Shown here: positions 46,331 to 58,370 of the stretch, in pieces | Position numbering within the stretch: position 1 is the first letter of the stretch | Layout of the letters: each line of letters opens with the position of its first letter | Assembly (NCBI GenBank): GCA_009801085.1 | Contig: VNWV01000046.1 | Coordinates: forward strand, 1-64,000 | DNA from: Lasiodiplodia sp. COLG20 | Taxonomy: Eukaryota; Ascomycota; Dothideomycetes; Botryosphaeriales; Botryosphaeriaceae | Direction: 5' to 3' | DNA: 64,000 bases | The notes under the pieces: generated by a model | What the model saw: the letters and a program-made list of their open reading frames with translations, nothing else | What the model was told of the DNA's origin: nothing | The model's database searches: none | Translations under genes and position numbers: made by a program

Positions 46331-48790
46331 TAATACGTACTAGTATATATAGTAAGTTTATAAATTCTATTTTGTTAGGTATTTTTCCGTTCGATAAGCT
46401 AGTAATCTAGTTAAGAAACCTAGTAAATAGCCCCTTCTAGAGTCTCTAGCTAGAAAGACCGTCTAGTTTTTCGACCGAAAGGCGTTAAGAAACCCGTATA
46501 GACGTAGTTCTTAAGATCTTCGTATCTAATTACGCGGAAAGAGACTACTATTTAATAATTAAAAGATGTTATCGTAGAAGTAGAAGTTCTATTTCTCTAC
46601 GTAGAGAAGAATTTTCTTCTATTATATCTACTACTACTTTATAATTCTTCGTCGGTAATAGACTATTTCGTTATAAACTTAGTATTATATCGTAGAGCGC
46701 TTATACTTAAGTAAAAGAGTCTATTAAATAGTATCTTCTTAGAGTATTACTATTCCGTACATTTCTAGCGTTCTTACTATATTTCTTAGATATATTTTAT
46801 TCTCTCGCTATTACGCGTCTCGCGCTTCGTTTTATAACTAGCTAGTAATTTTCTCGGCGCTCTAGAGAGAGAGGTTCTATTTTCCCTATTAGTTTTTATA
46901 GTAAGTACGAAACTATATAATTCTCTTCTCAACTCGATATTATTTTGTGGGTATGTCTATTTATACCGTAGAGATCTAGATAGTTATAGACGTAGATTCG
47001 TTAGTACGCCTTATTTCTTCGTATTAGTTTAGATACTTCTTAATTCTAGTTAGAGTGGCTTCGTCCTACTAGCGCTCTACTTTATCTTTACTAGATTCGA
47101 GCGTGTAAACGCGAAAACTTTCTTCGCTATTAAGAATTTTCTTATCGTCTATTAGATTCTCGTCGAACTCTTAGATTTCTTTCTACGTAGAAGTACGTAG
47201 AGCGGTATAAACGTATCGAGACTTCTTAGAGTACTAGTCTACGCTCTACTTCTTACTCTTATAGATTAAATAGCGGTCGTCGTAATAGACTATTTAGCTT
47301 ATAGCTACGTAGTTAACTTTTTTAATAGCCGTTAAAGCGACTTTTCTAGAATTCTCTTTCTTATCGATAGTCGCGGTTTTTCTACGTGGTTTTTTAGTAT
47401 ACTTAGAGGGGTGTCCCTTATACTACTTAGCGCTATAGTGTTACGCTTAGACTCAGGAAGGGGGAAGAGGCAGAGACGTCGGGGAAGGTATAGCGCGTTA
47501 AGGGGTCACTACCGCTATCTGGGATGTTACTGGACGCTGTGTTCAGAGGATAGTAGCCGTAGTCAGGCAGGGAAGGTAACAGGAGGGGTGCAAGGCAATA
47601 ATTAAAATTAACCACGGAGGTCCTATCTACTATAACGAGTGTGGTCTATATACATAGAGTAATCAGTGTGATCAGTGTTGGTTACTTGTGGTGATCAAGG
47701 TGACTAGAGTGATCAGGATGACGAAAAGGGTTTAGTGGCTCGGGTCGGCAGGTTCGGGTGCGGCTAGGTCGGCCGGGTAGATCGTGCTGGGTTCGGGGGG
47801 TTGGTCACGTGGGCGGTAAGTCGTATAAGATTCTAACTTCCCCACTGCTGTTAAGCGTGTCGTAATATATAGTAGATATAAAGCCCCTTATTAAATCGAA
47901 TTTATTACTAAGAGGTCTATTTACGCGTTTACTATTTATCTTTTTTCTTATTATCAAACTTTTTTTTTTCTTTATAGACCGCGTCGAGTTCTATAGCGTC
48001 GCCCCCGTTCTAAATGTAACGCGACTACTTTAAAAAGTTCTTTAGTCGATACGTTTTTTAGTCTTATTTATACTCGTTTCGAAGTTATTCTATTTTAAGA
48101 GCTAGCCGAATTATAGCTTTTAAAGTTTTAGTATTCTCGTAAAGCGCTATTATCTTTTTAATTTCATTCTTTAGCTCTTTATAGTATAAAGTTCTAAGCG
48201 TAAAATTCGAGTAACCTTTAGCTAGAAAAGCCGCGTTCTAGAACTTAGTCGTATAGTTCTAGACTAACTCTATCTATCTAATTTCTAAAAGCGTACGAGT
48301 AGCTTAACGCGCTTCGTCGAGACCGCTAAAGATTTATTTTAGAGCGGTTACGAAGTTTTAATAGTTTGTAAAGAGTCGCCTAGTAGTTTCGTTCTAGAGA
48401 AAAAAAAAGCCTACTTTAACGCTCTCTTTTAAATAGTCGAAACTACTATTCCGCCGCGTCTCTAAGATAGATACTAGCGTATAATATCTAGTTCTCTAGT
48501 CCTACGAACTATCTCTAGAAGAAATAAATATAGTCGTCGAGCTAGAATAGAAAGACTTATATCTTCTTCTAATTTCTATAGTATAGGTCGGGCTTAGATA
48601 TCTTAACCTTAGTTACTAGAGACGTCTAGAGAGTCTAGACGACTTAGATTTAGAGAACTTCGTTCTACGTACGTAGCTCTTAGATCATTCTCTAAAGTTT
48701 CTTATTAGAAGAAATCGTATTCGCCTATTAGAGAGGCGGGGCCGTAGCTTTATTATCTACGTTATTTATACTAATCGTAGTATTAACTAT
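46331..48790 (-). pseudogene. gag: gag of element G, split by a solo LTR
   Basis: The start region is at about 48790 (ATA GTT AAT ACT ACG ATT AGT, from the ATG GTT … ATG GTT AGT of E). The solo LTR 47439-47867 interrupts the nucleocapsid region. Across the insertion the sequence reads TACTACTTAGCGC-TATAG-TAGATATA, the exact reverse of 57247-57265 in H, so the pre-insertion site is known. After subtracting LTR and TSD, the gag start to RT distance is 3075 nt, so here gag and pol would be in the same frame, unlike A, B and E; indels could explain this. Confidence 0.72.
47439..47867 (-). repeat. solo LTR, family 2, nearly free of RIP (429 bp)
   Basis: In plus-strand reading it runs from TGTTACGCTTAGACTCAGGA to GTGTCGTAATA, with the direct repeat TATAG at 47434-47438 and 47868-47872. 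The sense strand is minus, judged from D, whose leader adjoins the TTACGCTTAG end. CA, TG and GG-rich stretches (CAGGCAGGGAAGGTAACAGG, GGTCACGTGGGCGG) survive throughout, in sharp contrast to the flanks and to the LTRs of D and C. A TATA-like TATATACATAG lies at 47648-47657. No internal sequence remains, so recombination between two LTRs probably removed it. Short open frames here are incidental. Confidence 0.95.
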
Positions 48791-48884
48791 AGTTAATATC
48801 TATTTTATTAGTAATTTCTATACTAGATAAATACTTCTTTCTTAATTAACTATCTTTTTTCTCTTATAAGAATAGTAGTTAAAG

Positions 48885-49639
48885 TATAACGGTAGACTTT
48901 TTCTACTAAGCTTTAAAGTTACTTAGTAGGTCAGATAAACCGTAGGATTTATCTTAAAGAGATAAAAGAGAGAGAATAATAATTAGACGAAAGAAGTATT
49001 ACGTAATTATATAATATATAATAAGTCGATTACCTCTAACTAAGAAGTCTTAATTAGAACTTTAAGTTAACTACTAAGAATTAAGTATCTAGCTAACGAG
49101 TATATCTATATATCGTAGAAAAGCTAGTTATAATCTAGATTTATATAAGTTAGATCTAATAGGATTAAATCTATACGGGTTAAATCTATATAAATTTATA
49201 GTAAGGCGTATATAATCTAAGCGTCTAGGGCGTTCTTTCGACCTTTAAACGATCGTAATATCGTACTATACCTTATTCGTTTCTCTTCTTATTCGCTTTT
49301 CGACTTTCTACCTTCGTATACTACTTTAAAACGATTATACGTCTAGACTTTTAGTTCTTAGCCTAACTCTATAATTCTTTATCTCGTAGAAAATCTTCTA
49401 GTTCGTACTTTTTACTAGAGTTATTACGCTCTTATAGGCGTTCTTTTCGTACGGGCTTTAGCTATTACCTACTAGAGTTTTTATACGCGCCGTTATTCTG
49501 TATTCTCTAGATTTCTATACGAAATCTAGAACCGTATAGCTCTTTCGTCCGTAAGACTCTTAGTCTTTACGACGAGTTTTTCCGTACGGGCTTTTCGCTC
49601 TTAGAGTTATAAAGTTCGTGTTTTCTAGAGTTCGTAACA
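48885..49639 (-). repeat. 5' LTR of element G (755 bp)
   Basis: It starts TATAACGGTAGACTTTTTCT beside the reversed leader (CTTATAAGAATAGTAGTTAA) and ends AGTTCGTAACA, where the original CA end is kept; the TSD TTAAT follows. Confidence 0.93.
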
Positions 49640-49644
49640 TTAAT

Positions 49645-49932
49645 CTAAATAATTAACTAAGAATAATTAATAGAAGCTAAAAATAAAAGAAGAAAAATCT
49701 ATAATTCGTAGCGTTAAGACCTTTACTATTATAAATAAACTTATTCTACTACGCGTATTTACTATAGCACGAGAAACTCTTTAAATTTATTCGATACTTT
49801 ATAATCTTCTCTTAAGATAATAGTAAAAGATAGAAGAAATAGAAAATAAATATTATATAGTCTATAAAGTTAATTCGCTTCTTTAATAAGATCTATTTAG
49901 TTTACTTACGCTTAAAAGATATAACGATATAA
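49645..49932 (+). mobile_element. element F, 3' region resumed after G
   Basis: It follows G's second TTAAT. Parts resemble the 3' region of H (CTTATTCTACTACGCGTATT, compare CTTATTCTACTACGTACACT at 62681), so it belongs to a first-family tail, antisense-gene part. It ends abruptly at …ATAACGATATAA before the LTR of D. F's polypurine tract and 3' LTR are missing. Confidence 0.6.
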
Positions 49933-50361
49933 TATTACGCTTGAACTCGAAAAGAAAAAAAAGGTAGAGACGTCGAAGAAGATATAGCGCGTTAAGAGTT
50001 TACTACCGCTATCTAAGATATTACTAGATACTATATTTAGAGAATAGTAGCCGTAGTTAGGTAGAAAAAATAACGGGAGAGGTATAAGATAATAATTAGA
50101 ATTAACTATAGAGGTCCTATCTACTATAACGAGTATAGTCTATATATATAAAGTAATTAGTGTAATTAGTATTAGTCACTTATAGTGATTAAAGTAACTA
50201 GAGTGATTAGAATGACGAAAAGGGTTTAGTAGCTCGAATTAGTAGGTTTAGATGCGGCTAGATCGGCTAGATAAATCGTACTAGGTTTAAAGAATTAGTT
50301 ACGTAGGTAGTAAGTCGTATAAGATTTTAACTTCTCTACTACTATTAAGCGTGTCGTAATA
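49933..50361 (-). repeat. 3' LTR of element D (429 bp)
   Basis: TATTACGCTTGAACTCGAAA to GTGTCGTAATA, collinear over its whole length with the solo LTR but with most CA/TG converted to TA. Confidence 0.92.
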
Positions 50362-50564
50362 CTATTTCTTCTCTAGACTACTTTCGGCCTGAAAGCTTTC
50401 GTGTAGGTTTTTATAAGACCTTATAGGTTCTTTTTACCGTTATTCTTCTTCTTTATACTAATTATATCGGGTAGTAGCGCTTATCGATACGCCTTAGCTT
50501 CTCGTATTCTTTAAAACGGGGCGGAGGCGTCTATTTATTATTAATTCTACTCTTCCCGTCCTTA

Positions 50565-51039
50565 TTACCGTTACTTCGTTCTTCCTAATCGGCCTCGTTA
50601 TTACGAGTGTGTAAAGCGTAGTCGTTATTATATTTTTAAGACGATAACTTCTTCGGCTAAGTGTAATCGTTTCCTTCTCTTTCTATACTTATACTAACTT
50701 TCTATAGTTCGTCAAGTAGATTAATAACGAAATCGTATTTAGGGTTAGTTAGAGAAGGTTCAACGTTAAATTAAGTAGAATAAGGCGGAAATCCTTCGTT
50801 TAACTCGTCGAAACGCATCTTCTTAGATTAAGATAATTTAGCTTCTTCGAATGTTATCTTTTCTAGATTTCCGGAGTAACGAGATGTTTAACCGAAAGCT
50901 AGCTACGATTAAAGTAGAGAAGGCTACTATCTTAGATCGAGGTTTAGCTAATTTAGAGGTAAACGATACGGCTATATCGTATACGTCGAGTAAGTCCGAT
51001 AGTAACGTGGCTAGCGCCGATAGCGTAGTTTCTCGTTAG
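50565..51039 (+). pseudogene. antisense accessory gene of element D (Cys-rich + coiled coil), one continuous frame
   Basis: It lies opposite to gag-pol in the 3' region. One frame reads Y-Y-R-Y-F-V-L-P-N, then E-C-V-K-R-S-R-Y-Y-I-F-K and S-S-A-K-C-N-R-F (from 50605). It continues R-Q-V-D-stop-stop-R-N-R-I-stop-G-stop-L-E-K-V-Q-R and N-K-A-E-I-L-R-L-T-R-R, then S-N-E-M-F-N-R-K-L-A-T-I, to TAG at 51037. Stops fall where Gln would complete a coiled coil. Surviving Cys and Tyr at Cys-like spacing suggest a metal-binding cluster. The last 62 codons are still open (50851-51039). Start not determined. Family 2 thus carries the same kind of gene as family 1. Confidence 0.65.
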
Positions 51040-51149
51040 ACTTCTATTAATCGGTTTTAGATGTCTTTAACCCCTTCTTCGGGTTTTACGTTATAAAAGA
51101 ATATTCTAGGCTTAGACGGTCTAGGTTTTATCGGTAGAAGTCCTCGAGA

Positions 51150-54100
51150 AGTTCCAGGTAGTTAAGATTTAGTAAGAATTCTTAGATGTTTTCTAAGTTA
51201 TCGTAATTCTTCTACTTAACGAGGTATTTAAGCTAACCGTTAGAGTTCTATTTACTATCTAGAATTTTTTCGACGTCTTATTCTTATACGTCTTCGGGCT
51301 AAATTTCTTCTTCGAGGTATTCTAGTATTTAGACGTTTTATAGTACTAGTTTAAAAAGCGCTACGTAAAAGACTAGGCTTCGACGTATATTTTTAGATAA
51401 TTTAAGTTTATAAGTAATAGAAGAAAGTTTTTATTTAATTTCGAAGAAACCGATTTTTTTATAATCTAATTTAGGGCTCGGTCGTTTAGTTTTAAGGTTT
51501 TTAGTAAGTAGCTAGACTTTATCTTTCTTCTCTAGAGGCGGCGGCTTCTAGCGTCTTTAGTTATAGTATATGGTTATACGGTAGTTAATAAATTCTATAT
51601 CTCGGGCTAGGCTTTAGTATAGTTCTTTTAGCTACTCTACCTAAAGTATCTTTTTTTATACGATGTTTTCTTATAAAATAGGTTCTCTATAGACTCGAGG
51701 TTCGAATCTAAAGTTAACGTAGAACGATATCTCTTAGATTATTTCCGCTAGTGTACTGTTATAAGCGAATTATACTAGAGATAGAAGTTCTACCTAGTTA
51801 TTTTGTTAGTAATTTACGTAGCTTCGTAGGTATTTCTCTAAGATCTAGTTAAGTCGTTTCGTTTAGCCATTCGTCTAGAAGTAAAAGGTAGTAAATAGCT
51901 TATACTTCGTTCTTAACTTATTTATTAAGGTTTACTAGAATTAAGCGCGAAAGTAGGTGTCTTAGTCGAAGATAATTATTTCTAGTATTTCGTAGTTTGT
52001 AAAGATATATCGTAGAAAGATATAGACTAGCTCGAAAACTTCTAAGGCTTTCTTATAGAAAATAAAATACCTCTATTTAAATAGTCTATTAGTAATGACT
52101 AGAATTACGTCGTAGCGTATCCCTATAAGTAGTTCTTTAGATTTTAGTAGTTTAGTAATAAAGTCTAAGAAGATAGATTTTTAGGGTCGGTTAGAAGGTA
52201 TAATCGGCTATAGCTTTTCGTAGGAAGCGTATCGTACTACTTTATTTTAGACGTAGTTCTCGTAATTAACGAGGTACTATCGTACTTATTTTCTAAAGTA
52301 CGATATATAGAATACTCTTTCGATCCTCTCTATTATAGAATTAATATCTTTATAGCCGTATACTAGAACAGTATAGATTTTCTTAATAAGCTATCGTCGA
52401 AGTCGTTAGAGAACGTAGACTAGTCCTTTAAAAAGAATTATTTCTTCTAGGCTTAATATAAGATTAGAATCTTCTTTTAGATAATCGTAAATTTATTTTA
52501 ACAGTTACTATACTATAGTATCGTTTTCGTAGATTACCCGAATATATTCTTTCTATATTAAAAGTAAGAGATTATTTTCTTAAGAGTTCTTATTTTCTTA
52601 TATATCTAGGTTTTCGAAGAGGGCCTTCTAGAAGTTATTTTTTAGGGTTTTATTTCTAGGGTTTTCTTCTTAGGCTAGTTATACTTCTAGAGTATTTATC
52701 TTCGAGGATTCTTTCTAAAAGGATTATATTTCTAGATTTATTTCTCTAGAAGGAGTTAATTTTTAGAAGTTCGGTACTTCTAAGAAACTAGATCTAAGAA
52801 GTATTATATTTCTAGAAACGAGTTTTTAGAGGTTCGTAGATTCTAAGAATCTTCGAGGCCTAAAAGGTTTTTTCTAGAATTAGAAGCCCCTTACTTAGCT
52901 TCGAGTAACCGGGGCTAGAAGGCGGATTACTATAAGTTTTAGTTAAGGTCGATTAAGTTTAATATCTTCTTTCTTATTTTATTCTAGAAGCGCTGGAAAG
53001 AGTTCTAGTCGGTTAAGTATATAGTCGCATCGTCGGCTAAGTATATTAGTCTTTCTATTCTCAGTTTCTTTCCGGTATACTATCTTAAAATTAAAGAAAG
53101 CGAGTTATTCTATCTACTAGACTTATCGCTAATTAAGAATTTTAGTTGTTATAAAGGCGTCTAGGTTTTAGTAATTCGAGTATACGATAATTTCGAAGTT
53201 TACTTCTTCTAGATAATATCGCTATTTTTTAAAAGCTATAACGATAGCTAATAGTTCTTTATCGTAAATATCGTAGTTAAGTTTCGTAGGTAATATCTTT
53301 CTAGAGTAGAAGGCTATAGAATATAGCCGTCTTTAGTTATTTAGCTGATTAAGATATGCCCCTATAATATAGTCTAAGACGTCGATTTCTAGATAGATAG
53401 ATTTATTCGAGTCGAAAAGAGCTAGAATAAGTACTTTCGTGAAGGCTTTCTTAAGTAGGTCGAAAGCTTTCTATTATATATTCTACTAGTCGAAGCGGAT
53501 ATCTTTTTAAATTAGTCGAGTTAGAGGTTCCGCTAGCTTAGCGTAGTCTTTAATAAATCGTCGGTAGAAGTTAGTAAAATCTAAAAAGAATTAGACTTCT
53601 CGAAGGTTCTTAAATATAGGCTAACTAAGAATGAATTCTACTTTTTTAGAGTCTATTACGACTTTTCCGAGTCGGATAATAAATTCTAAAAATTCTACCT
53701 CTTAGGCGTAAAAGACGTATTTCTTAGGCTTAACTTATAGTCTTTTTTTTTATAATTTTTTTAGTATCTTTACTACGTATTTCTAATATTTCTCTAGAGT
53801 TTTAGAGTAGATTAGAATATCGTCTAGATATACTATATAGAAGACGTCTAGATATTCTCGAAGAGTATCGTTAATTATAGCTTAGAAGATTACGAGGGCG
53901 TTAATAAGTTCGAAAGATATAACGAGGTATTTAAATAGTTTAAAGCGACTTTACTAGGCGGTCTTCTACTCTTCGTCTTCTTTAATTTTAATTAAGTGGT
54001 AGCCGTCTCAGAGGTCGAGCTTAATAAAATACTTAGTCTTTCGTAGTCGATCTCGTAGTTCGTTAATTCTAGGTAAGAGATAGCGGTTCTTAATAGTAAT

Positions 54101-55200
54101 ATCGTTTAAAATTCGATAGTCTATATATAGTTATAGCTTTTCTCTAGGTTTTAGTACGAACAGAATAGAGAAGGCTACTAATAACTAAAATAGTCGAATA
54201 TATTCTTTTCGTAAGTAGGTCTCGATATATTTCTTAAGCACTTATAGTTCTTTTTTAGAGAGGGAGTATAAGAGGTCGAACTTAGATAATATCTCTAATA
54301 TTAGAGGTATTTTATAGTCCTATAGTTAGTATTCTAGTAGAGCGTCTTTCTATTTCTTTATAAAGATATCAAATTTTTTATATTATAGAGATACGTTATC
54401 TAGAGAGTTTTTTATATTAGTAGTATTAACTTATCGTAGGTCGTATATTATACGTTCTTAAGGTTCTTAGGGTTTCTAGAGTCTGTAGGTTCGTTTTCTA
54501 GGAAGATAGACGATTTTATAGACCTATCGAACCTCTAGAGGTTACTAAGTCTTAATTTTAATTTCTTAGAGAGTAGTACGTATCTAGAAAATTTCGGTAG
54601 AGATACTTTTCTTTACTTTTTTTCTAAGAGCCTTTTTAGAGATCTTATTAACTTATACTAGCTTACTTTAAATTACTTAGAGTTGTACTAACGCTACTAT
54701 AATACTAAATAGCTACTACGCCTCGTTCTTTTCTCTAGACCTAAATTTTACTTCTTCAGATTTCTAGTCGATATATAGTTTCTACTTTCGGAGTTAGAAG
54801 CGTTCTAGAATAATATCATATCTAAGAGTTTTTATAATATCTAAGTATATTCTTTCTCAGTATTTTTCTCTAGCTAGTATAAGTTCTTAGATTTCTATAA
54901 GTATTAACCCTTCTCTATATATACTAGATAAACTATTTACGGTAATAAGTTCGTAGAGGTGTTCCTTTTCTCGAAACTTAATATTATATTTTTTTACGAA
55001 GCGGGGGTTAATATAATTACCTTCGTTAGTTAAGTCGATTAGGACGCGGGCTTAGCGTTTATTAGCGAGTATATTAATAATAAGATACTCGATATACTCG
55101 ACTAGAAGTTCTTCGTCGTCTATAGTATACGTATAAAAGAGTTTTTCTTTAGTATTACCGGTCGTTATTATAGTTATTTAAAGGGGCGCTAGGGGCTACG
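51150..55200 (-). pseudogene. pol: pol of element D (PR-RT-RNase H-IN-chromodomain), RIP-inactivated
   Basis: Minus-strand landmarks: protease-like V-L-I-D-L-T-N-E-G-N-Y-I-N-P at about 55062-55020 (active-site context altered). RT F-V-L-K-P-R-E-K-L and [14 protein letters not shown] at 54165-54065, free of stops there. Catalytic [14 protein letters not shown] at 53850-53808. RNase H E-I-D-V-L-D-Y-I-I-G-A-Y at 53395-53355. Integrase around 52300-52060. Chromodomain L-K-Y-L-V-K-stop-K-N-Y-D at 51245-51176. All domains stand in the usual chromovirus order. Confidence 0.83.
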
Positions 55201-56440
55201 CCTCCACTTATCTCTAGATTAGAGGCTTTTTTAGTTTTTTACCTCTAGCTAGTATCTATAGATCTTCTTTAGTTTACGGTAACTTTTATATTCGTTGTTA
55301 GTATAATCGGTCTAATACTACTTATCGTAGGATTTCTCTACTTTCGTTACTTATATAGCTAAGGTTTAGTATATTATCTTATAACCGTTCTTATATTAGT
55401 AGACGTAGTATTTCTTCTTACCGTAGCGAAGATATAGGTCTTTCTTATAACGTCGGTCTTTTTCTTCTTAGAATAGAGGCCCGTTACGTCTAACGCTATC
55501 GAGGTTTATAGGTTCGCTAGAGCTCGTTATATTCTAGATTTAGTTAGAGTTAGCTATAGAGCGGTTTAACTAGATTACTTTCTTACAACGGTCGTATAGC
55601 CGAGTATTAAGTTAGATAGTAATACGAACTACCTTCTAGTATAACTTAGATAGCTTAGTTCTAGCGAACTTATCTTTAATATAGTTCTTTAGTCCCTCGT
55701 AATATAATATTTTAAGGACGTTATCGGGCTATTAGAGTCGGGAGATATAGAGTCGAAACTAGATAGTATAGATTACGATAGAGCTAGTTTATTTAAGGGT
55801 CTAAATTCGATAGATTATATCTTAATATTAGTTCTTATCTTCGAAGGTCTCTCGAAGTACTTTAGCGAAGTTATCGTAGTTATAGAACAGTTCTATAGTT
55901 TTCTTATATTAGTCCGATTTATTAAAGTCTTCTTAGTAGGGTTTAAACTAATGGGTAGCATTACTATAAAGATACGATTCGATAAAGAAGATTTTTTAAA
56001 AGTTATCTTAGAAGACTATCTCGAATAGATAAAAGTAGGTTTATAATTATCGTAGAAATTCGTTTAATTTTTCTTTAGTCCTATCGAAGATGTCTAGTTC
56101 CTTAACCTTAAATTTTAGATTAGAGGTTTAGGTCGGGGCCGGCTTAATAGGTAGCGTAGGTTTTAGAATTCTTATAGTGTGGTTAACCGTAAAGGCTTAT
56201 CTCCTAATAAAGTATTCTAGAAGAACGTATATATAGTCTTTTAATATATTTAGAAGTAGTCGTAGTCTACTAATATTATAAGAAAGAAATGCGATTCCTA
56301 ATACGTAGACTTTCGAGATAAGTATATATGTCTCTATATTAAAATTTTTAGAGATGTTAGATTAGATATTACGTACTTAGTCCTCCGCGTCTAGAAGAAA
56401 AGTACGAATTTCGGCCTAGGTTATTATAATTAGTACTATA
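55201..56440 (-). pseudogene. gag: gag of element D, RIP-inactivated
   Basis: It lies between the leader (56479 downward) and the protease. A Cys/His-like stretch (Y-Y-V-Y-stop-Y-K-N-G-Y-K, with Tyr for Cys/His) at about 55415-55380 is the likely nucleocapsid knuckle. The capsid part around 55990-55700 is not read with certainty. Start and end are approximate. Confidence 0.6.
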
Positions 56441-56479
56441 GTAATCTTACCTTCGATACCTATAAGATAGTAGTTAAAG

Positions 56480-56908
56480 TATTACGCTTAGACTCGAGAA
56501 GAGAGAAGAGATAGAGACGTTAAGAAAGATATAGCGCGTTAAAAGTTTATTACTACTATCTAAGATGTTACTAGATACTATATTTAGAGAATAGTAGCCG
56601 TAGTTAAGTAGAAAAAGTAACGAAAGAGGTGTAAAGTAATAATTAAAATTAACCACGAAGGTTCTATCTACTATAATAAGTATAGTCTATATATATAGAG
56701 TAATTAGTATAATTAGTATTAGTTACTTATAGTAATTAAGATAACCAGAGTAATTAGAATGACGAAAAAAATTTAGTAGCTCGGATCGGTAGGTTCGAGT
56801 ACGGCTAGGTCGGCTAGATAGATCGTATTAGATTTAGAAGGTTAGTTACGTAGGTAGTAAGTCGTATAAGATTCTAACTTTTCTACTACTATTAAGCGTG
56901 TCGTAATA
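56480..56908 (-). repeat. 5' LTR of element D (429 bp)
   Basis: TATTACGCTTAGACTCGAGA to GTGTCGTAATA, same length as the solo LTR. The TATA-like block (TCTATATATATAGAGTAAT) is near 56686. Short open frames in it are incidental. Confidence 0.92.
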
Positions 56909-58370
56909 TTACTCAGATCTTACGCTTAGAACTCTATACTATAAAGAGCTAAAGAATAAAATTAAAAAGATAATAGCGCTTTATAAAAATATTAAAACTC
57001 TAGAAGCTATAATTCGACTAGCTCTTAAAATAGAATAACTCTAAAACGAGTATAAATAAAACTAAAAAACGTATTAACTAAAGAACTTTCTAAAGTAGTC
57101 GCGCTATATCTAGAACGAGAACGACGCTATAAAACTTAACGCGGCCTATAAAGAGAAAGAGAAGTTCGATAATAAGAAAAAAAATAAATAGTAAACGCGT
57201 AAATAAACCTCTTAGTAATAAACCTAGTTCGATAAGAGACTCTATATCTACTATAGCGCTAAGTAGTATAAGAAACACCTCTCTAAGTATATTAAAAAAC
57301 CGCGTAGAAAAACCGCAACTATCGATAAGAAAGAGAATTCTAGAAAAGTCGCTTTAGCGACTACTAAAGAAGTTAGCTATATAGCTATAAGCTAAATAGT
57401 CTATTACGATAACTACTATTTAATCTACGAGAGCGAAAAGTAGGGCGTAGACTAGTACTCTAAAAAGTTCTAACGCGTTTATACCGCCCTACGTACTTCT
57501 ACATAGAAAGAAATCTAAGAGTTTAGCGAGAATCTAATAGACGATAAAAAAATTCTTAATAGCGAAGAAAGTTTTCGCGTTTATACGCCTAAACCTAGTA
57601 AAGATAAAATAGAGTACTAATAGAACGAAGCTACTTTAACTAGAATTAAGAAGTATCTAAACTAATACGAAGAAATAAAACGTACTAACGAATCTACGTC
57701 TATAACTATCTAGGTTTCTACGATATAAATAGACATATCTACGAAATAATACCGGGTTAAAAAGAAAATTATATAGTTCTATACTTACTATAAAAACTAA
57801 TAGAAAAAATAGAATCTCTTTCTCTAGAGCGCTGAGAAAATTACTAGCTAGTTATAGAACGAAGCGCGAGGCGTATAATAGTAAAAGAATAAAATACATC
57901 TAAAAAATATAGTAAGAACGCTAGAAATATACGAAATAGTAATACTCTAAGAAGATACTATTTAATAGACTCTCTTATCTAAGTATAAGCGCTCTACGAT
58001 ATAATACTAAATTCGTAATAGAATAGTCTACTACTAACGAAGAATTATAAAGTAGTAGTAGATATAATAAAAGAAGATTCTTCTCTACGTAAAGAAATAG
58101 AACCTCTACTTCTACGATAATATCTTCTAATTATCGGGTAGTAGTTTCTTTTCGCGTAATTAGATACGAAGATCTTAAGAACTACGTCTATACGGGCTTC
58201 TTAATACTCTTTAGTCGGAAAACTAGACGGTCTTTCTAGCTAGAGACTCTAGAAGGGGCCGTCTACTAGGTCTCTTAACTAAATTACTAGCTTATCGAAC
58301 GAAAAAATACCTAATAAAATAGAACTTATGGACTTACTATATATATTAGTACGTATTAATAACTATCGTA
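56909..58370 (+). pseudogene. gag: gag of element H, 5'-truncated
   Basis: At 57240-57290 the frame reads L-Y-I-Y-Y-S-A-K-stop-Y-K-K-H-L-S-K. With Tyr codons standing for Cys/His and the stop for Trp, this fits the CX2CX4H part of a gag zinc knuckle. It is the site at which the copy in G carries the solo LTR. The open frame on the opposite strand (57090-57278) is antisense to this and not supported as a gene. Confidence 0.7.

Larger units (their letters stand above)
40922..49639 (-). mobile_element. element G: complete family-1 retrotransposon (subfamily 2), carrying a solo LTR
   Basis: Two 755-bp LTRs (40922-41676 and 48885-49639), TSD TTAAT at 40917-40921 and 49640-49644, full domain set on the minus strand. 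The length is 8718 bp, or 8284 without the inserted solo LTR and its duplication. It is inserted in the 3' antisense gene of F. Confidence 0.95.
49933..56908 (-). mobile_element. element D: complete family-2 retrotransposon (6976 bp), no matching TSD
   Basis: It has two 429-bp LTRs (49933-50361 and 56480-56908), a polypurine tract next to the left one (CTATTTCTTCTCTAGAC reversed) and a leader next to the right one (CTTTAACTACTATCTTATAG reversed). So it is a full minus-strand element. The flanking five bases differ (TATAA on the left, TTACT on the right), and the two flanks come from different family-1 regions. RIP is strong but uneven. Confidence 0.92.

Noticed and set aside
47411..47615. Short open frames on both strands (64 and 60 residues)
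   Set aside because: They lie in the RIP-free solo LTR; open frames remain because few stops were created there. The equivalent frame in D's LTR (56474-56656) is likewise only LTR sequence.
55015..55065. A novel protease active site in D (I-D-L-T-N instead of D-S-G)
   Set aside because: RIP explains Ser to Leu, but not the Thr; since the local frame may be shifted by an indel and only one copy is visible, I do not claim a new catalytic motif.
57090..57278. 62-residue open frame on the minus strand
   Set aside because: It is antisense to the gag nucleocapsid region of H and is not conserved as a frame in G.
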